This document shows, piece after piece, positions 33,601 to 43,031 of a DNA stretch of 64,000 bases. Position numbers and translations under genes: made by a program. The notes under the pieces are model-generated. The model did not search any database, had not been told where the DNA came from, and saw nothing but the letters and a program-made list of their open reading frames with translations. Numbering within the stretch: position 1 is the first letter of the stretch; every line of letters starts with the position of its first letter. Source of the stretch: Toxorhynchites rutilus septentrionalis (lineage: Eukaryota; Arthropoda; Insecta; Diptera; Culicidae); NCBI RefSeq assembly GCF_029784135.1, contig NC_073746.1, forward strand, positions 109,462,661-109,526,660. Direction: 5' to 3'.

Positions 33601-36600
33601 GTGGTAATTTCGTTCTTAACCGCAAAACATTAAACCCGTATTTTTCTATTTTTACATTAGGGTGACCATTTTCCATTTTAGGGTGGTTCGAAAAACCACC
33701 TTTTCCCCTTTTTCCAAAAATGACTTTTTCAAAAATTCATAACGAAGTTCACAAACTGAGCCGATTTAGATAATCGACATATCAAATTAAAGCTAATTAG
33801 CAGGTTTCGGTTTTGATTTTGTCATTATTGATTGTATTATTTTTTATAGAATACGATGTGGTAGAATTTTTTATTGGGTTCATAGTTCTGTGGATATATT
33901 TCAGGATTTTCAGGATGTAGCGAATATATATTTAGTTAGCATATGGGGAAGAAAGCTTCAACACATTTATGCAGTCATTCCATGCCAAACCGATTTCTCA
34001 GATTTTCGTGAAAAGTGGTAATTTCGTTCTTAACCGCAAAACATTAAACCCATATTTTTCTATTTTTACATTAGGGTGACCATTTCCATTTTAGGGTGGT
34101 TCGAAAAACCACCTTTTCCCCTTTTTCCAAAAATGACTTTTTCAAAAATTCATAACGAAGTTCACAAACTGAGCCGATTTAGATAATCGACATATCAAAT
34201 TAAAGCTAATTAGCAGGTTTCGGTTTTGATTTTGTCATTATTGATTGTATTATCAGTATTCACAAACTGAGCCGATTTAGATAATCGACATATCAAATTA
34301 AAGCTAATTAGCAGGTTTCGGTTTTGATTTTGTCATTATTGATTGTATTATTTTTTATAGAATACGATGTGGTAGAATTTTTTATTGGGTTCATAGTTCT
34401 GTGGATATATTTCAGGATTTTCAGGATGTAGCGAATATATATTTAGTTAGCATATGGGGAAGAAAGCTTCAACACATTTATGCAGTCATTCCATGCCAAA
34501 CCGATTTCTCAGATTTTCGTGAAAAGTGGTAATTTCGTTCTTAACCGCAAAACATTAAACCCGTATTTTTCTATTTTTACATTAGGGTGACCATTTCCAT
34601 TTTAGGGTGGTTCGAAAAACCACCTTTTCCCCTTTTTCCAAAAATTCATAACGAAGTTCACAAACTGAGCCGATTTAGATAATCGACATATCAAATTAAA
34701 GCTAATTAGCAGGTTTCGGTTTTGATTTTGTCATGTATTATTTTTTATAGCCTTCATGGTCTCGGGACCAAGGGCGCTATCTTTTTTTATATTTTTTCTT
34801 GAAAGCTGAGGATTTTTTACATAACATATCCAAAAAAAAAGGCTTAATTTTTTGTTCTTGAATTATGATTTTTCAAAATTAACCGAAGGTCGAAAAAATC
34901 AATTTTTACCCTTTTTTCCACCACAACTTTTGAACTACTGGACCGATTCAGATGATCGACATATCAAATTAAAGCCAAAGAGCTATTCTTGTTTAGAAAA
35001 ATATTACACTTAAAAAAAAATGTTTTCGTAATTATTGGTTGTAATTGTTTTCCATAGTTTACATGGTTTCAGGACCGAAGGCACCATACTTTTTTTTATT
35101 TTTTCTTGAAAAATGAGGGTTTCTCACATAACATATCCGAATTTCGGAGAGGTGTCTTTTTTCGTGCATGAGTTATGATTTTTCAAAGTTAACATGTTTT
35201 CAGTTTTAATTCAATATTACTACTGTACTACATCTATGCAACTTGAATCCAATTTTTACGCAAGTGTAGCTTCAAATTGATATATTGATCATCTGAATCG
35301 GTCCATCAGTTCAAATGTTATGATTTTTTGAATAAAGGGATTTTTGAAAATAAAAGGGGAAAAATTATTTTTCGTACCTTCGGTTAACATTGAAAAATCA
35401 TAACTTAGGAACAAAAAATAATGCCTTCATGAATTTGGATATGTTATGTAAAAAATCCGCAGCTTTCAAGAATAAATCTAAAAAATATATAGCGCCCGTG
35501 GTCACACAAACGTAACATTCATCTAAGGAAGACTTGCTGATTAGCTTTAATTTGATATGTCGATCATCTCAATTGGTTCAGTAGTTCACAAGTTATGATT
35601 TTTTTGAAAAAAGTCATTTTTGGGAAAAAAAAGTCGATATTTCGAATGACAATGGGTACTTTTTTGAAAAAAAGCCTAAAAAACGGGTCTAATATTTTGC
35701 GAAAAGGAACAAAACTACCACTTTTCACGAAAATCTGAAAACTATCATATCGGTTTGGCTTGGAATGGCTGTATGAATGTATGAGTTGGGTATGAGTGTG
35801 AATTATTAAAAGACACTGATCCTTTTTTCCCAAGTACCTTTCTGGGTTCGGATCCCACTTTGAGTCGGAGGATTCCCGCTGTCCGAACGCCTTACCCGTA
35901 GGCCAGAACTCACCCCAAAAGTGTGTCTACGGTTTGTATGCAGAACAGCTGTCTGGCAGTGCTTTTACCGCGCCTCGAACGGAGAATACACGCAGCTGGT
36001 TGTACAGGATCCGGCCATCGGTCGTTCATCAACCCTTCCAACGGTACGATGTAGCTCCATGCTTGAGGGCAACTTGGGATGAGCAACATCCCAATCCGAA
36101 TCAGATGCGTTGGAACCCATTTGATGTTCCCCAAAACAACAACAAAAAGGTAGACTTTGTCGCCGGGCTGCATACTGTCTGTGGTGCCGGGGACACTAGG
36201 TCTCGTCATGGGCTGGCGATTCACGTGTTCCTGTGCAACAGTTCGATGGAAAATAAGGCATTCTACAACAGCGATGGTGACTTTTTGATCGGTAAGTAGT
36301 TAACTGTTAGTTTTCTAGTGTATTTATTACATCACCTTTTTGCAGTTCCCCAACAAGGACCATTGGATATAACAACCGAATTTGGCAAAATGTATGTCTG
36401 TCCTAACGAAATATGCGTAATTCCTCAAGGTATTAGATTCAGTGTGGCCGTTGAAGGGCCAACGCGGGGCTACATCCTCGAGGTATACGATGGTCATTTC
36501 AAGTTGCCCGACTTGGGACCCATCGGAGCCAATGGACTAGCTAATCCTCGAGATTTCCTCACCCCAACCGCCTGGTTCGAGGATCGCTCTGTGCAGGGAT

Positions 36601-39600
36601 TCAAAATCATTTCCAAATATCAGGGCGCTTTGTTCGTTGCCAGCCAGAATCACTCGCCGTTCGATGTTGCAGCCTGGCATGGCAATTACGTACCGTACAA
36701 GTATGATTTGGCGAGATTCATGGTGATCAATTCGGTCAGCTTCGATCACTGTGATCCGAGCATTTTTACAGTACTGACGTGTCCCAGCTTGAGATATGGA
36801 ACCGCCATAGCCGATTTTGTCATCTTCCCTCCGAGATGGTCGGTACAGGAGCACACATTCAGACCGCCGTACTATCACCGTAAGTATCTGTCCATATTTC
36901 TTGGGACCTACAATAAAATGGCTTGCCCTTTTGGGAAAAGGAAAATTTACGATCTTCACAATACAGTGGTAGACATTCGTTCAACGGCACCCTATTTTTC
37001 CTCAATATTTTTAAAAATAAGTCAATTCTTTGTACAGTTTTGTTCATAAAAGACTATTATTGTTTATTTTCATCGAATTCACTCTAAAAAAAAAGTATAA
37101 ATTCACTTTTTGTTTTCTAAGTATTTCAAATATGTGGAATCAGGGTGGACATTCGTTTAGCCGCATCCTAAAATTTCAATAAAAGAAAATTTGTGTGGCA
37201 AATTTCGAGCCCAACCGGTAGCTAATATTTAATATGTCCACCTCCATTTCGGATCACTTTGAAAACTCGATTTGGCATCGAGTCAGACAGCTTTTAAAGT
37301 GTTGCCATATTGATTATAGCCCAACACTCCTGAATTACTGGAAATGTTGTCAAATTGTCATCCGTTTGCATAGACCATCTCGGCCAGGATTCTCCATAGG
37401 TTCTCTATGGGATTGCAATCGACTGCAAGCAAGTCATTCAAGAAGTGGAATATCCTTCTCGGCAAACCATGCCTTCGATTGCTTGGAAACGTGGATCTAT
37501 ACATAATCCTGCTGAAAAAACGACATCCTCGGTAGCGTTATTCTCAATATGGCCAATCAAAACGTCCTCCAGTAATTGAAGATACTTTTCGAAGTTCATT
37601 CGGGTGAAAATTAAACAAATGGGAAGCTTGCTGTGATAGGAAACGGCTCCCCACACTGTCAAACTTCCGCCCCCAAAGTTTCGCTTCGAGCCACTGTTAC
37701 AGTCTGGACCATCCAAATTGACCTTTTTTCGCCAGAAAATACAACATTTCTCCATTCTAGTTTCCATTCCATGTATTGTCGGACGAAAATGAGATGGTTC
37801 TGCTTATGGGTGGCGGTCAGTTTCGACTTCCCTTGAAGTTTCTTCCACATGATGTTTGGTGACTCATTCAAGATGCGCGCAATATGCCGCTTCGTTACTG
37901 GAACAACCGACTCTGCCTTAATGTATGAGCAGGACATCGTTTCCTGGGTGCTTCGTGTCTAATTTGACCTTTAAGACGCAAAGTAACTTTGGTGTTCTCA
38001 TTTGTTGGTCGTTATATCCCATATTTCTGGCACTATTTAGAGAAATTCCGTACCACTTTCTCAGATCGACCAATTTTTGTTACGATCGAGCGATTAGAAA
38101 ACTTTTGCTCACTGAATATCTTTATTATTTTCCGCCCCTCTTCCGTCAATAGAATACCTTTCGCCATTCCTTTAAGTTCTACGTAAATCACTAATCTGAC
38201 CAACTTCTTGCGTTGCACATCTAATATTTATCTTGTAAATTGAACATTCCCAATTATTTTTTCGAGAAACACAGATACAGGCTTGGTGATTATGCGAACA
38301 CTCGATTTTTATGCCCTGCGGCTAAACGTATGACTCAGGAAAAAACGACGTTTGAATGTTTATATCCACCGATGCCGCTTTGTGTGTGTGTGTGATTGTG
38401 ACGCACGTCCTTTCAATAAAATTGACTTAAATATACTACCACTACAGCAAATAAGTATCCCGATAAAAAGAACATTCCTAGTTGTTTTGTAAGTGTTTCA
38501 AGTTTTTTTTTCAAGTGCGGCTAAACGAATGTCTATCACTGTATTACAGATAAATTGTTGTGCTAATTTGGGTAGGTCATGATTCACTGGGTGATAGCTT
38601 CTATTTTTTGTAGTGATAAAGTAAAGACAGCTGCTACGCCGCACATCTATTTCATTTGGATTTCGTTATTGCATGGTTGACCATGAAAATATGAGAATAT
38701 TATTTCAAGTTATCAACCCATTGTTATGCTGATCCGAAGGGTTTGGGGGGACAATAAGAAGAGAAACCCAGCGAGTGAGGAGGTTGGACTAGATGGAGCA
38801 CGTTGTTTCGGTTTACATGATTTCCACCCCTATTGTGTATTTCGATCGATTCGAAATATTTCGAACGAGTTTATAAAATTCTATCTGTATTCCGTTCGAG
38901 TTGTTTTTGCATTTCGTTCGATCTGTTTCTCTTCGAAAAATAAATTGGCAAAATGTTCGGAATCAGGAATGCGATATTATAACTCGAACGAAATAGCGGT
39001 TTCGAACGAAATGGAAATCCATTCATATCGTTAGACACTAACAAAAAATCAAGTTTTTTTCTATATTCTGAAGCAGTGAACCGGAACTCCAAAGCCTGTT
39101 GCTTCCTCTGCTCTTTCCGGAGGAGGTATTTCTTCTTGAGTCGGATTTTTTTCTCCTCCAGATGTAACTGCCTCCTGGCATATTCTGCGTCCTGGCTCCA
39201 TTGTTATCTATCACGATCCTCTTCTTCGGTTTTAATTTGAAGTCGATCAAAACCTGTTGTAATTAAATAAAACGTAAAACGATTGAGGTTTAGAGGCGAA
39301 TGAACTTCAAAGTTTAAAGCCTCTTGAAAACAAAGAAAGAAGAAAAAACGATTTAAGCCAAATTATAATTTACTTCCATACGTCTTGATACCTGCTGCTG
39401 CTGCTGTTCCGCCCACACCGAAGCCAAAATTGGCTTTGAAGTGTTCGCTGTCTCAGAAAACTTAAGGGTCTTGGCCACCGCAGGATCCTCATCCATTCTC
39501 AGCACTAGCTTCTCGAATTGCTTCGTCACGCGTAATCTAAAATATATAAAAATGCATATTGAAAATAATTAAATAATGCTAAAAACTCGCACTTACTTTT

Positions 39601-41547
39601 ACACTTCCATTTTTCAATTGAGTCGACAGCGAATGAGGATACGACTCCAAATCTGACAGGTACAGTCAAGTCATTCGCCTCGGGGAATACGGCGAAAGTT
39701 CATCGATGTTTATTCGAGGTGTGTCACATTCGCCGGCCATGATAGAGTAACACGACTGACTTGGGCTATCTCACGTCATTCGCGGCGTGGAATGAACCCC
39801 ATAATATCAACATTTGGATCGCTCCTTCTATGATTTACTTCCGTACAAATGCTGCTAGAGACAAAACTAGCGGCAGCTACTGAGAGGATTTACTGTAAAC
39901 TGTAACCAGTGGCTAATAGCTAATAAGATCACTGAACTAAATGTTGACATTCGGCCTGATTCTACGCGGCGTGTGAGGCGAGATGACAATTGTCACATCA
40001 CCATCACGCAATCCTCCACAATCTATTCCAGCAGTCGAACGGATGCCGTGAGAGGTTTATTATATGTATGTGAGAAGATGAACTGCATGTGAAAAGGTTC
40101 ATTCTGCTAGTTGCCATATCAGATCAGAGATCTCACTTTCGCACATATGTTCACGAATTTGCAGACATTTTACCTTTGTCACAACCTTCTATTCCTGCTG
40201 CAGGCTCTTTAAAATAGTGAAAAATAAAAATTGTGAATCAGGCAATGTTGTAAAGACGTTAAGCCAAAATAAATAAATAAATTTCATCCCAATCCACATT
40301 CCGAATCCGAGTATCGGACGCTATGGTCGGCTTAGTAGTGCGAAGTCGGAAATTTTAAGTGATTTTTGACATGCTGTAACTTCATGAAAAATCAACGCAT
40401 ATCGATGAGATGCGCATCATTTTGAAGCTACAACTTTCAGGTATTATAATATTTTAGGTACATATTTTTATCTTGGTGTGTGTAAGTGTAGTGGAAACAA
40501 TATCAGGAAGAAATGAAAAATCAAATTTTCTTTGTTTTTTTAAGAATATTCTAGACTAACACATTTTTTGCTAACCAACTCAACAGCGAATCCAATTAAC
40601 CTTATCAACCAGCTTTCATTTGGTTCCAAGAACGTTCCTGTAGGACCTTCCCGCACAGAGATATTTAAAAAAAATATAAAATTATTTAAATTTTTTGCAT
40701 CGATTTCAAAAAAAATCCAAAAACAGGATGCTTTACAAAATTTACTGTAATTTTACATTAAGTTCTAATGTTTTCAGGCAAATTTTTAGCCTAGTGTATT
40801 CGCTAAACAGCTGTGAACGTTTCATATTGATACGTTAAGCGGTTTTTTCTAGAAGATTTTTCAAAGTTTGGAGTATATTAGAGGAGCATTGAATCGCAAA
40901 TCGTACCAGAAGTACAAAATCATACGCGGCTCTCAGAACGAACGATTCGTAACTTTCGTCTTTATGGGTTTGTAGGAGAAGAGTACACGTGGAAATGCGT
41001 ATGAATATGGGTGAGTATCATCACTCCTTACAATATTTGTACCTACAAACGCATGAAAACAAAAGTTCATCTCATCGATATGCGTTGATTTTTACGAAGT
41101 TACAGCATGTCAAAAATCACTTAAAATTTCCGACTTCGCACTCTGTTCCTCTGATTTTTTTTGTTGAGTGTATATCGTGCGTTTTCTAGAGAGGACTAGT
41201 TTATAAAACAAATCAAGCTTCTATGTTTACGGATTTTTTCAGGCAACTGCATGAGCGAGTTCATGGGTCTCATCGCTGGTCGCTACGAAGCAAAGGAAGG
41301 TGGCTTCCTACCCGGTGGCGCTTCGCTCCACTCGATCATGACTCCCCATGGACCGGACCGACAGTGCTTCGAGGGTGCTTCCAATGCTGATTTGAAACCG
41401 GAGCGTATCGCCGACGGAACACAAGCGTTTATGTTTGAATCGTCGCTCAGCATGGCCGTCACCAAGTGGGGCGAAGAAACCTGTCAGAAACTGGATGCGA
41501 AGTATTACGAATGCTGGCAGGCATTGGAGAAGAAGTTTAAAATTTGA
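21616..41547 (+). CDS. Homogentisate 1,2-dioxygenase (4 exons)
   Basis: Opens the aromatic ring of homogentisate to maleylacetoacetate in Tyr/Phe breakdown, using Fe(II) and O2 in the cytosol. Exons: 21616-21630, 35835-36291, 36346-36879, 41243-41547, total 1311 nt and 436 aa (human 445). Motifs in order: [54 protein letters not shown] and FRPPYYHR. The metal ligands fall at His335, Glu341 and His371 and the catalytic base at His292, the same numbers as in human. The first exon encodes only MPEYK, as human exon 1 encodes MAELK. Intron 1 is 14.2 kb and full of mobile elements, intron 2 is 54 bp, and intron 3 is 4.4 kb with two transposons. Exon 2 uses an unusual AAG acceptor; a TGA at 35817 rules out a start farther upstream in that reading frame. 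Confidence 0.95.
21631..22725. other. 5' part of HGD intron 1, no element identified
   Basis: AT-rich with a few short open frames. No exon or complete transposon seen. Confidence 0.35.
22730..22916 (+). mobile_element. SINE-like element, 3' portion
   Basis: Carries the same body as the minus-strand copy at 53400-53575 (CTTCTGACTTGCA...CACACATTCTAGAGCTTGCCACTCAGAA) and the same tail as 11221-11345 (AGAAATCTCAACTA...GGAACGTTAGTGCTAT, ending GAAGAAGA). The tRNA-like 5' head is not recognisable here, so the copy is probably 5' truncated. Confidence 0.6.
22917..24690. other. HGD intron 1, unclassified
   Basis: Short unrelated open frames (23389-23781, 23953-24183) without domains. No transposon ends recognised. 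Confidence 0.35.
24816..24974. mobile_element. 159-bp TTAA-flanked palindromic MITE (piggyBac-like ends)
   Basis: Bounded by TTAA at 24812-24815 and 24975-24978, with ends CCCTTTCGTTACG and its near complement (CCCTTTCACTACG). TTAA duplication and CCCT/CCCTTT ends are typical of piggyBac-type elements. Inside are two palindromes, TGTCGTTTATAAACGACA and the closely related GTCGTCTATAGACGAC. Confidence 0.7.
25320..26677 (+). mobile_element. Non-autonomous Helitron
   Basis: Starts with TC immediately after A, and ends GCCGGGTCAGCTAG immediately before T. This fits the Helitron rule of TC...CTAG/CTRR ends inserted between A and T without a target duplication. The 5' end, with TTTTTGTCTGTCTG followed by GGACTCGGAAACTACTGAACC, is characteristic of a Helitron group I know from mosquitoes and other insects. 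The 1358-bp body has no Rep/helicase frame. A short hairpin (GGCGGC...GCCGGG region) precedes the 3' end. Confidence 0.85.
25430..26065. repeat. Minisatellite of about 120-bp units inside the Helitron
   Basis: About five degenerate tandem units, each containing CCATACAAAT(G)AAACACAAATTTCTGCATAACTCGAGAA followed by AAATTTGGTATGTGGAGGTTTT and a C/G-rich patch (CTCCACCCCC/AAGGGGAGG). A 12-G run sits at about 25482-25494. Internal tandem units of this kind are common in insect Helitrons. Confidence 0.75.
26678..27280. other. HGD intron 1, unclassified
   Basis: No coding or element structure recognised between the Helitron end and the histone-related cluster. Confidence 0.35.
27290..27440 (+). 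repeat. Divergent copy of the GACGTAGTCCTACGTC repeat family
   Basis: Ends in GACGTAGTCCTACGTCAAAA (27423-27442) and shares the word order TAGA...CAAATGA...GAGCTATTAACGCTCAAAATC with the better preserved copy at 29140-29437. It directly adjoins the histone-type stem-loop at 27482. Confidence 0.5.
27482..27497 (-). promoter_or_regulatory. Histone-type mRNA 3' stem-loop
   Basis: On minus: GGTTCTTTTCAGAACC, a perfect 6-bp stem with a TTTC loop, matching the animal histone 3' processing signal (consensus GGCTCTTTTCAGAGCC). It lies downstream (minus strand) of H2A-like coding remnants. Confidence 0.75.
27500..27850 (-). pseudogene. Broken histone H2A copy
   Basis: The minus frame contains [18 protein letters not shown] (about 27805-27735), clearly related to the H2A segment EVLELAGNAARDNKKTRI. 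The N-terminal half is missing and the sequence after KTRI is unrelated to H2A. The histone stem-loop lies downstream at 27482-27497. Confidence 0.65.
27889..27904 (+). promoter_or_regulatory. Second histone-type stem-loop, opposite strand
   Basis: On plus: GGTCCTTTTCAGGATC, a 6-bp stem with one G-U pair. It follows a Lys-rich AT stretch (27826-27885) that could be the decayed end of another histone gene such as H2B; that last point is inference. Confidence 0.55.
27905..28135 (-). repeat. Partial repeat of the H2A-linked sequence
   Basis: Duplicates part of 27515-27650: the same CACTCGATAT(T)CCCCATCTTG, CACTCGCCACAGCTTTCACAG and CATCCAGCTTGTGACAT words. No H2A peptide remains. Confidence 0.55.
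28476..28913 (-). pseudogene. Histone H2A pseudogene with start codon and decayed stem-loop
   Basis: The ATG at 28913 (minus) opens [13 protein letters not shown], the H2A N-terminus. Further on, in shifted frames, come DLEFP (H2A GLQFPVGR region), [15 protein letters not shown] (H2A ERVGAGAPVYLAAVMEY) and [19 protein letters not shown] (about 28790-28735). About 30 codons between the N-terminus and ERV are mostly deleted, and a stop interrupts. The C-terminal third is replaced. A degenerate stem-loop (GACGCTTTTCAGGGCC) lies at 28491-28476. Confidence 0.75.
29140..29437 (+). repeat. Reference copy of the dispersed palindrome repeat family
   Basis: Runs from GAGGAGCACAAA through GATGCGTAGATATATTTCC, CAATTGATGCAAA and GAAATGTTCGAGTTATAAGC to the palindrome TTAGACGTAGTCCTACGTCAA. 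Homologous stretches occur at 11340-11420, 51650-51917 and, inverted, 59815-60115. It has no coding capacity. Confidence 0.7.
29503..31605. repeat. 2103-bp tandem duplication, copy 1
   Basis: Identical in layout to 31606-33708 with a constant 2103-bp offset and only a handful of visible differences (for example GCTCCAC versus GCGCCAC and CGATGC versus CGAAGC). It contains a DD37E transposase fossil, about 1 kb of unclassified sequence and 1.7 satellite units. The junction falls within satellite sequence, consistent with unequal exchange or an assembly duplication. Confidence 0.9.
29535..29860 (-). pseudogene. DD37E mariner transposase fossil
   Basis: The minus frame has [19 protein letters not shown], which aligns with the FVMTGTVNGQVYLKECL segment of the nearly intact DD37E transposase at 62.3-63.1 kb. 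In another frame follows [14 protein letters not shown]...[20 protein letters not shown], aligning with HYSKYVLEWYEANGV...PPNAPELRPIEKYWAIMK. The catalytic Asp is not readable and frames shift, so it is a relic. Confidence 0.65.
31606..33708. repeat. 2103-bp tandem duplication, copy 2
   Basis: Second copy of 29503-31605, beginning TAGTGATTCATTCGTCTCC in both. It repeats every open frame of copy 1 at +2103, including the transposase fossil. Confidence 0.9.
31638..31963 (-). pseudogene. DD37E transposase fossil, duplicated copy
   Basis: Exact counterpart of 29535-29860 in the second duplication copy, with the same frameshifts, so it was already dead when duplicated. Confidence 0.6.
34736..35810. 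mobile_element. Foldback-like element with satellite-derived inverted arm
   Basis: From about 35520 to 35790 the sequence is an inverted, diverged copy of the satellite unit (for example TTTCACGAAAATCTGAAAAC and TCGGTTTGGCTTGGAATGGCTG). The middle contains two diverged copies of CATGGT(C/T)TC(G/A)GGACC(A/G)A(A/G)GG(C)... and an inverted copy ending AGCGCCCGTGGTCAC. The satellite array plus this inverted arm probably represents a long-TIR or foldback element whose left arm was amplified. It ends about 25 bp before HGD exon 2. Confidence 0.6.
35835..36879 (+). CDS. HGD exons 2 and 3
   Basis: Exon 2 (35835-36291) follows TTTTTTCCCAAG and ends at donor GTAAGT. Exon 3 (36346-36879) follows TTTTTGCAG and ends at GTAAGT. 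The intervening intron is only 54 bp. The exons encode residues 6 to 335 of HGD, including the first iron ligand, His335. Confidence 0.93.
36964..38541 (-). mobile_element. Tc1-like element of IR/DR type in HGD intron 3
   Basis: The outer ends CAGTGGTAGACATTCGTT and CAGTGATAGACATTCGTTT (inverted) are flanked by TA. A second, inner pair of the same motif occurs at 37145 (GTGGACATTCGTTTAGCCGC) and 38322 (GCGGCTAAACGTATGAC), giving the inverted-repeat/direct-repeat layout known from some Tc1-family elements. The minus strand carries a broken transposase: an HTH-like N-terminal part (38218-38033), then a middle part with [19 protein letters not shown] and [17 protein letters not shown] (37937-37525), then a decayed DDE tail (37520-37440). 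Several frameshifts make it inactive. Confidence 0.8.
38542..40215. other. HGD intron 3, unclassified
   Basis: Contains a region repeating TTCGAACGA/TCGTTCGA words (38840-39030) and some moderately GC-rich sequence, but no exon or complete element that I can delimit. Confidence 0.35.
40217..40281 (+). mobile_element. Non-LTR retrotransposon 3' tail
   Basis: GCAATGTTGTAAAGACGTTAAGCC then AAAATAAATAAATAAAT. This matches the tail of the reverse-transcriptase fragment at 52955-52997 (CCATGTTGTGAAGATGTTAACCCAAAATAAATAAATAAA). Only the last bases of an element are present. Confidence 0.55.
40338..41141. mobile_element. 804-bp element with long terminal inverted repeats
   Basis: The terminal repeats are identical over 46 bp (40338-40383 and 41096-41141, beginning GTGCGAAGTCGGAAATTTTA) and remain similar for about 75 bp. 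There is no coding capacity. I cannot see an unambiguous target duplication, so the superfamily is open. It lies in HGD intron 3, ending 101 bp before the last exon. Confidence 0.75.
41243..41547 (+). CDS. Last exon of HGD
   Basis: The acceptor is TTTTTTCAG. A C from exon 3 plus GC completes Arg336. Encodes [17 protein letters not shown], with Glu341, then TPHGPD with His371, and [15 protein letters not shown] near the C-terminus. The TGA is at 41545-41547. A poly(A) signal AATAAATAAA follows at about 41597. Confidence 0.95.
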
Positions 41548-41596
41548 AAAGGTATGTTATCATTTCTTTGGATGGAATCAGGGATATTTCGGTGCA

Positions 41597-41606
41597 ATAA
41601 ATAAAC
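41597..41606 (+). terminator. HGD poly(A) signal
   Basis: AATAAATAAA about 50 bp after the HGD stop codon, on the same strand. Confidence 0.55.
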
Positions 41607-41649
41607 TTTCCATGGTAGCCTTTTCATTAGGACAAAAACCGAATTAAAT

Positions 41650-43025
41650 TCTCTGTCTCTCACAGTTGTTTTGAAGCAAATTTATAAAATTTATCTTTAT
41701 GGTATCTCTAGATTCGCTGTTAATACTTAGATTTACACAATTTTGTGGCGTATTTCGCTTTCTCTCTTTAAAATTATATTATTTTGTTTTTTTTTATCAT
41801 TTAAGGAATACACTTTCGCGGTTTGCTTGTAGTATAGTGTGTTTCACATGTTCTTTTACCCAATCGACTATACTCGTATATCCAAAATGGGTCAGTTTAA
41901 TCTGTTAATCGTATGTAAGTTCGAATCGCTTTCTCTTTCGTCCAGGTTCAATTTACTTAGCTTCGTGGTGTCAGTAATCACACAACTTATCTGTTGTTTT
42001 TTTTCTCATATATATTTGCACTATAGCGACTATATTACACCTAGAAATAGTTTTGTGGAAAAATAAAGCCTTTGTTTCGTGCTTGTTTGTGTGTTGCTTT
42101 TTTGTGTACTTCCTTTTTAGTTATTAAATCATAAGCGCTCTATCTAGGGAGAAAAAAAGAAGAACCGAAGTGGTTTTGATGTAGTAGTGTGTAATTTTTA
42201 GTGTGTTGAGTATGCATTGTTTGCGTTTGCGTGTCTGTGTAAACTGGAGAATAGGTGCCCTTTAAATGTGCATATTGTTCATATCGTTCAGGTTTTCGTT
42301 GATCATAGTGGGGTAACAAAATCAACACTGTTTGCACACAATCACGCGTCTCTATACCGTCCCGTTTGTATAGTTTTGTTCTTAACATTTGTTTTTGTTT
42401 TCTCCTCAAAGCTACTAAGAATCTAGCTCACTAAATTCATTCGTCCAGAATATATAACTCCTTTTTTCAAATACTTATAGAAAAATAAACTTATCTTCGT
42501 GTCAAATATACTTCGAATACGTTCTCTTTGTTTACAAATTAGCTCTGCTAAGTGTTTGGCTGGATGTGACAATACAAGCAAAACCTGTATGTATGTATGC
42601 AAATATCAGAATTTTGTAAGCGTCTGTTTTTCTGCGTGTTGTGCACTTCTATCTGAAAATGGACAATTTTTCTGTTCGCTATTGTTTTTTTGTTTTTTTA
42701 TCATATCAGTTCTGTTTCGAGTGTGAGTGGCTTTCTGTTTTGCAAAGGCATCTTCGAAAAAATCGTGCAACAGATGTATAAAGCGGTATAGACATCTAAA
42801 ATAAATACGTATTGCCCGGTACGTATATTTGGAACGGAACATCCGAAGCAAAGCTTTGTGTTCGATTGATGGGAGAACACACAGGTAGCGCTGCGATTGT
42901 AGCCGTTGCAAAGATGGATTCATTCGGAAATAATGTGCCCGATTATGTTGAAATGAGTTGTTTGGGATTACAGCGAAAGTATGTTATGCTCACGAAAATT
43001 CCAGATTTTTCTACATTACATGAAA
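41650..43025. other. Downstream of HGD, no gene supported
   Basis: T-rich, TGTG-rich sequence with several open frames on both strands and none with a recognisable domain. Composition resembles 3' UTR or old repeat DNA. The frame at 42812-43048 has no homology I recognise. Confidence 0.35.
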
Positions 43026-43031
43026 CAATTA

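Larger units (their letters stand above)
30918..34735 (+). repeat. Satellite-like array of about 412-bp units
   Basis: Units begin near GAATACGATGTGGTAGAATTTTTTATTGGG at about 30920, 31334, 33023, 33437, 33849 and 34361. Spacing is 414, 414 and 412 bp, then one 512-bp step caused by a partial extra copy at 34257-34358. Units also share GCATATGGGGAAGAAAGC and AGGGTGGTTCGAAAAACCACC (a short hairpin). The array is split by the second copy of the 2.1 kb duplication. Confidence 0.85.

Noticed and set aside
30918..34735. Regular repeats considered as a CRISPR-like array
   Set aside because: Units are about 412 bp with no short repeat-spacer pattern, and the context is an insect intron; this is satellite DNA.
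35792..35834. ATG upstream of HGD exon 2 as an alternative start
   Set aside because: A TGA at 35817-35819 lies in the exon 2 reading frame, so no upstream start in genomic sequence can read into the exon; the spliced MPEYK exon is the better explanation.
41650..42930. Possible gene downstream of HGD from several medium open frames
   Set aside because: Frames on both strands are of similar length, T/G-rich and without domains or splice structure.
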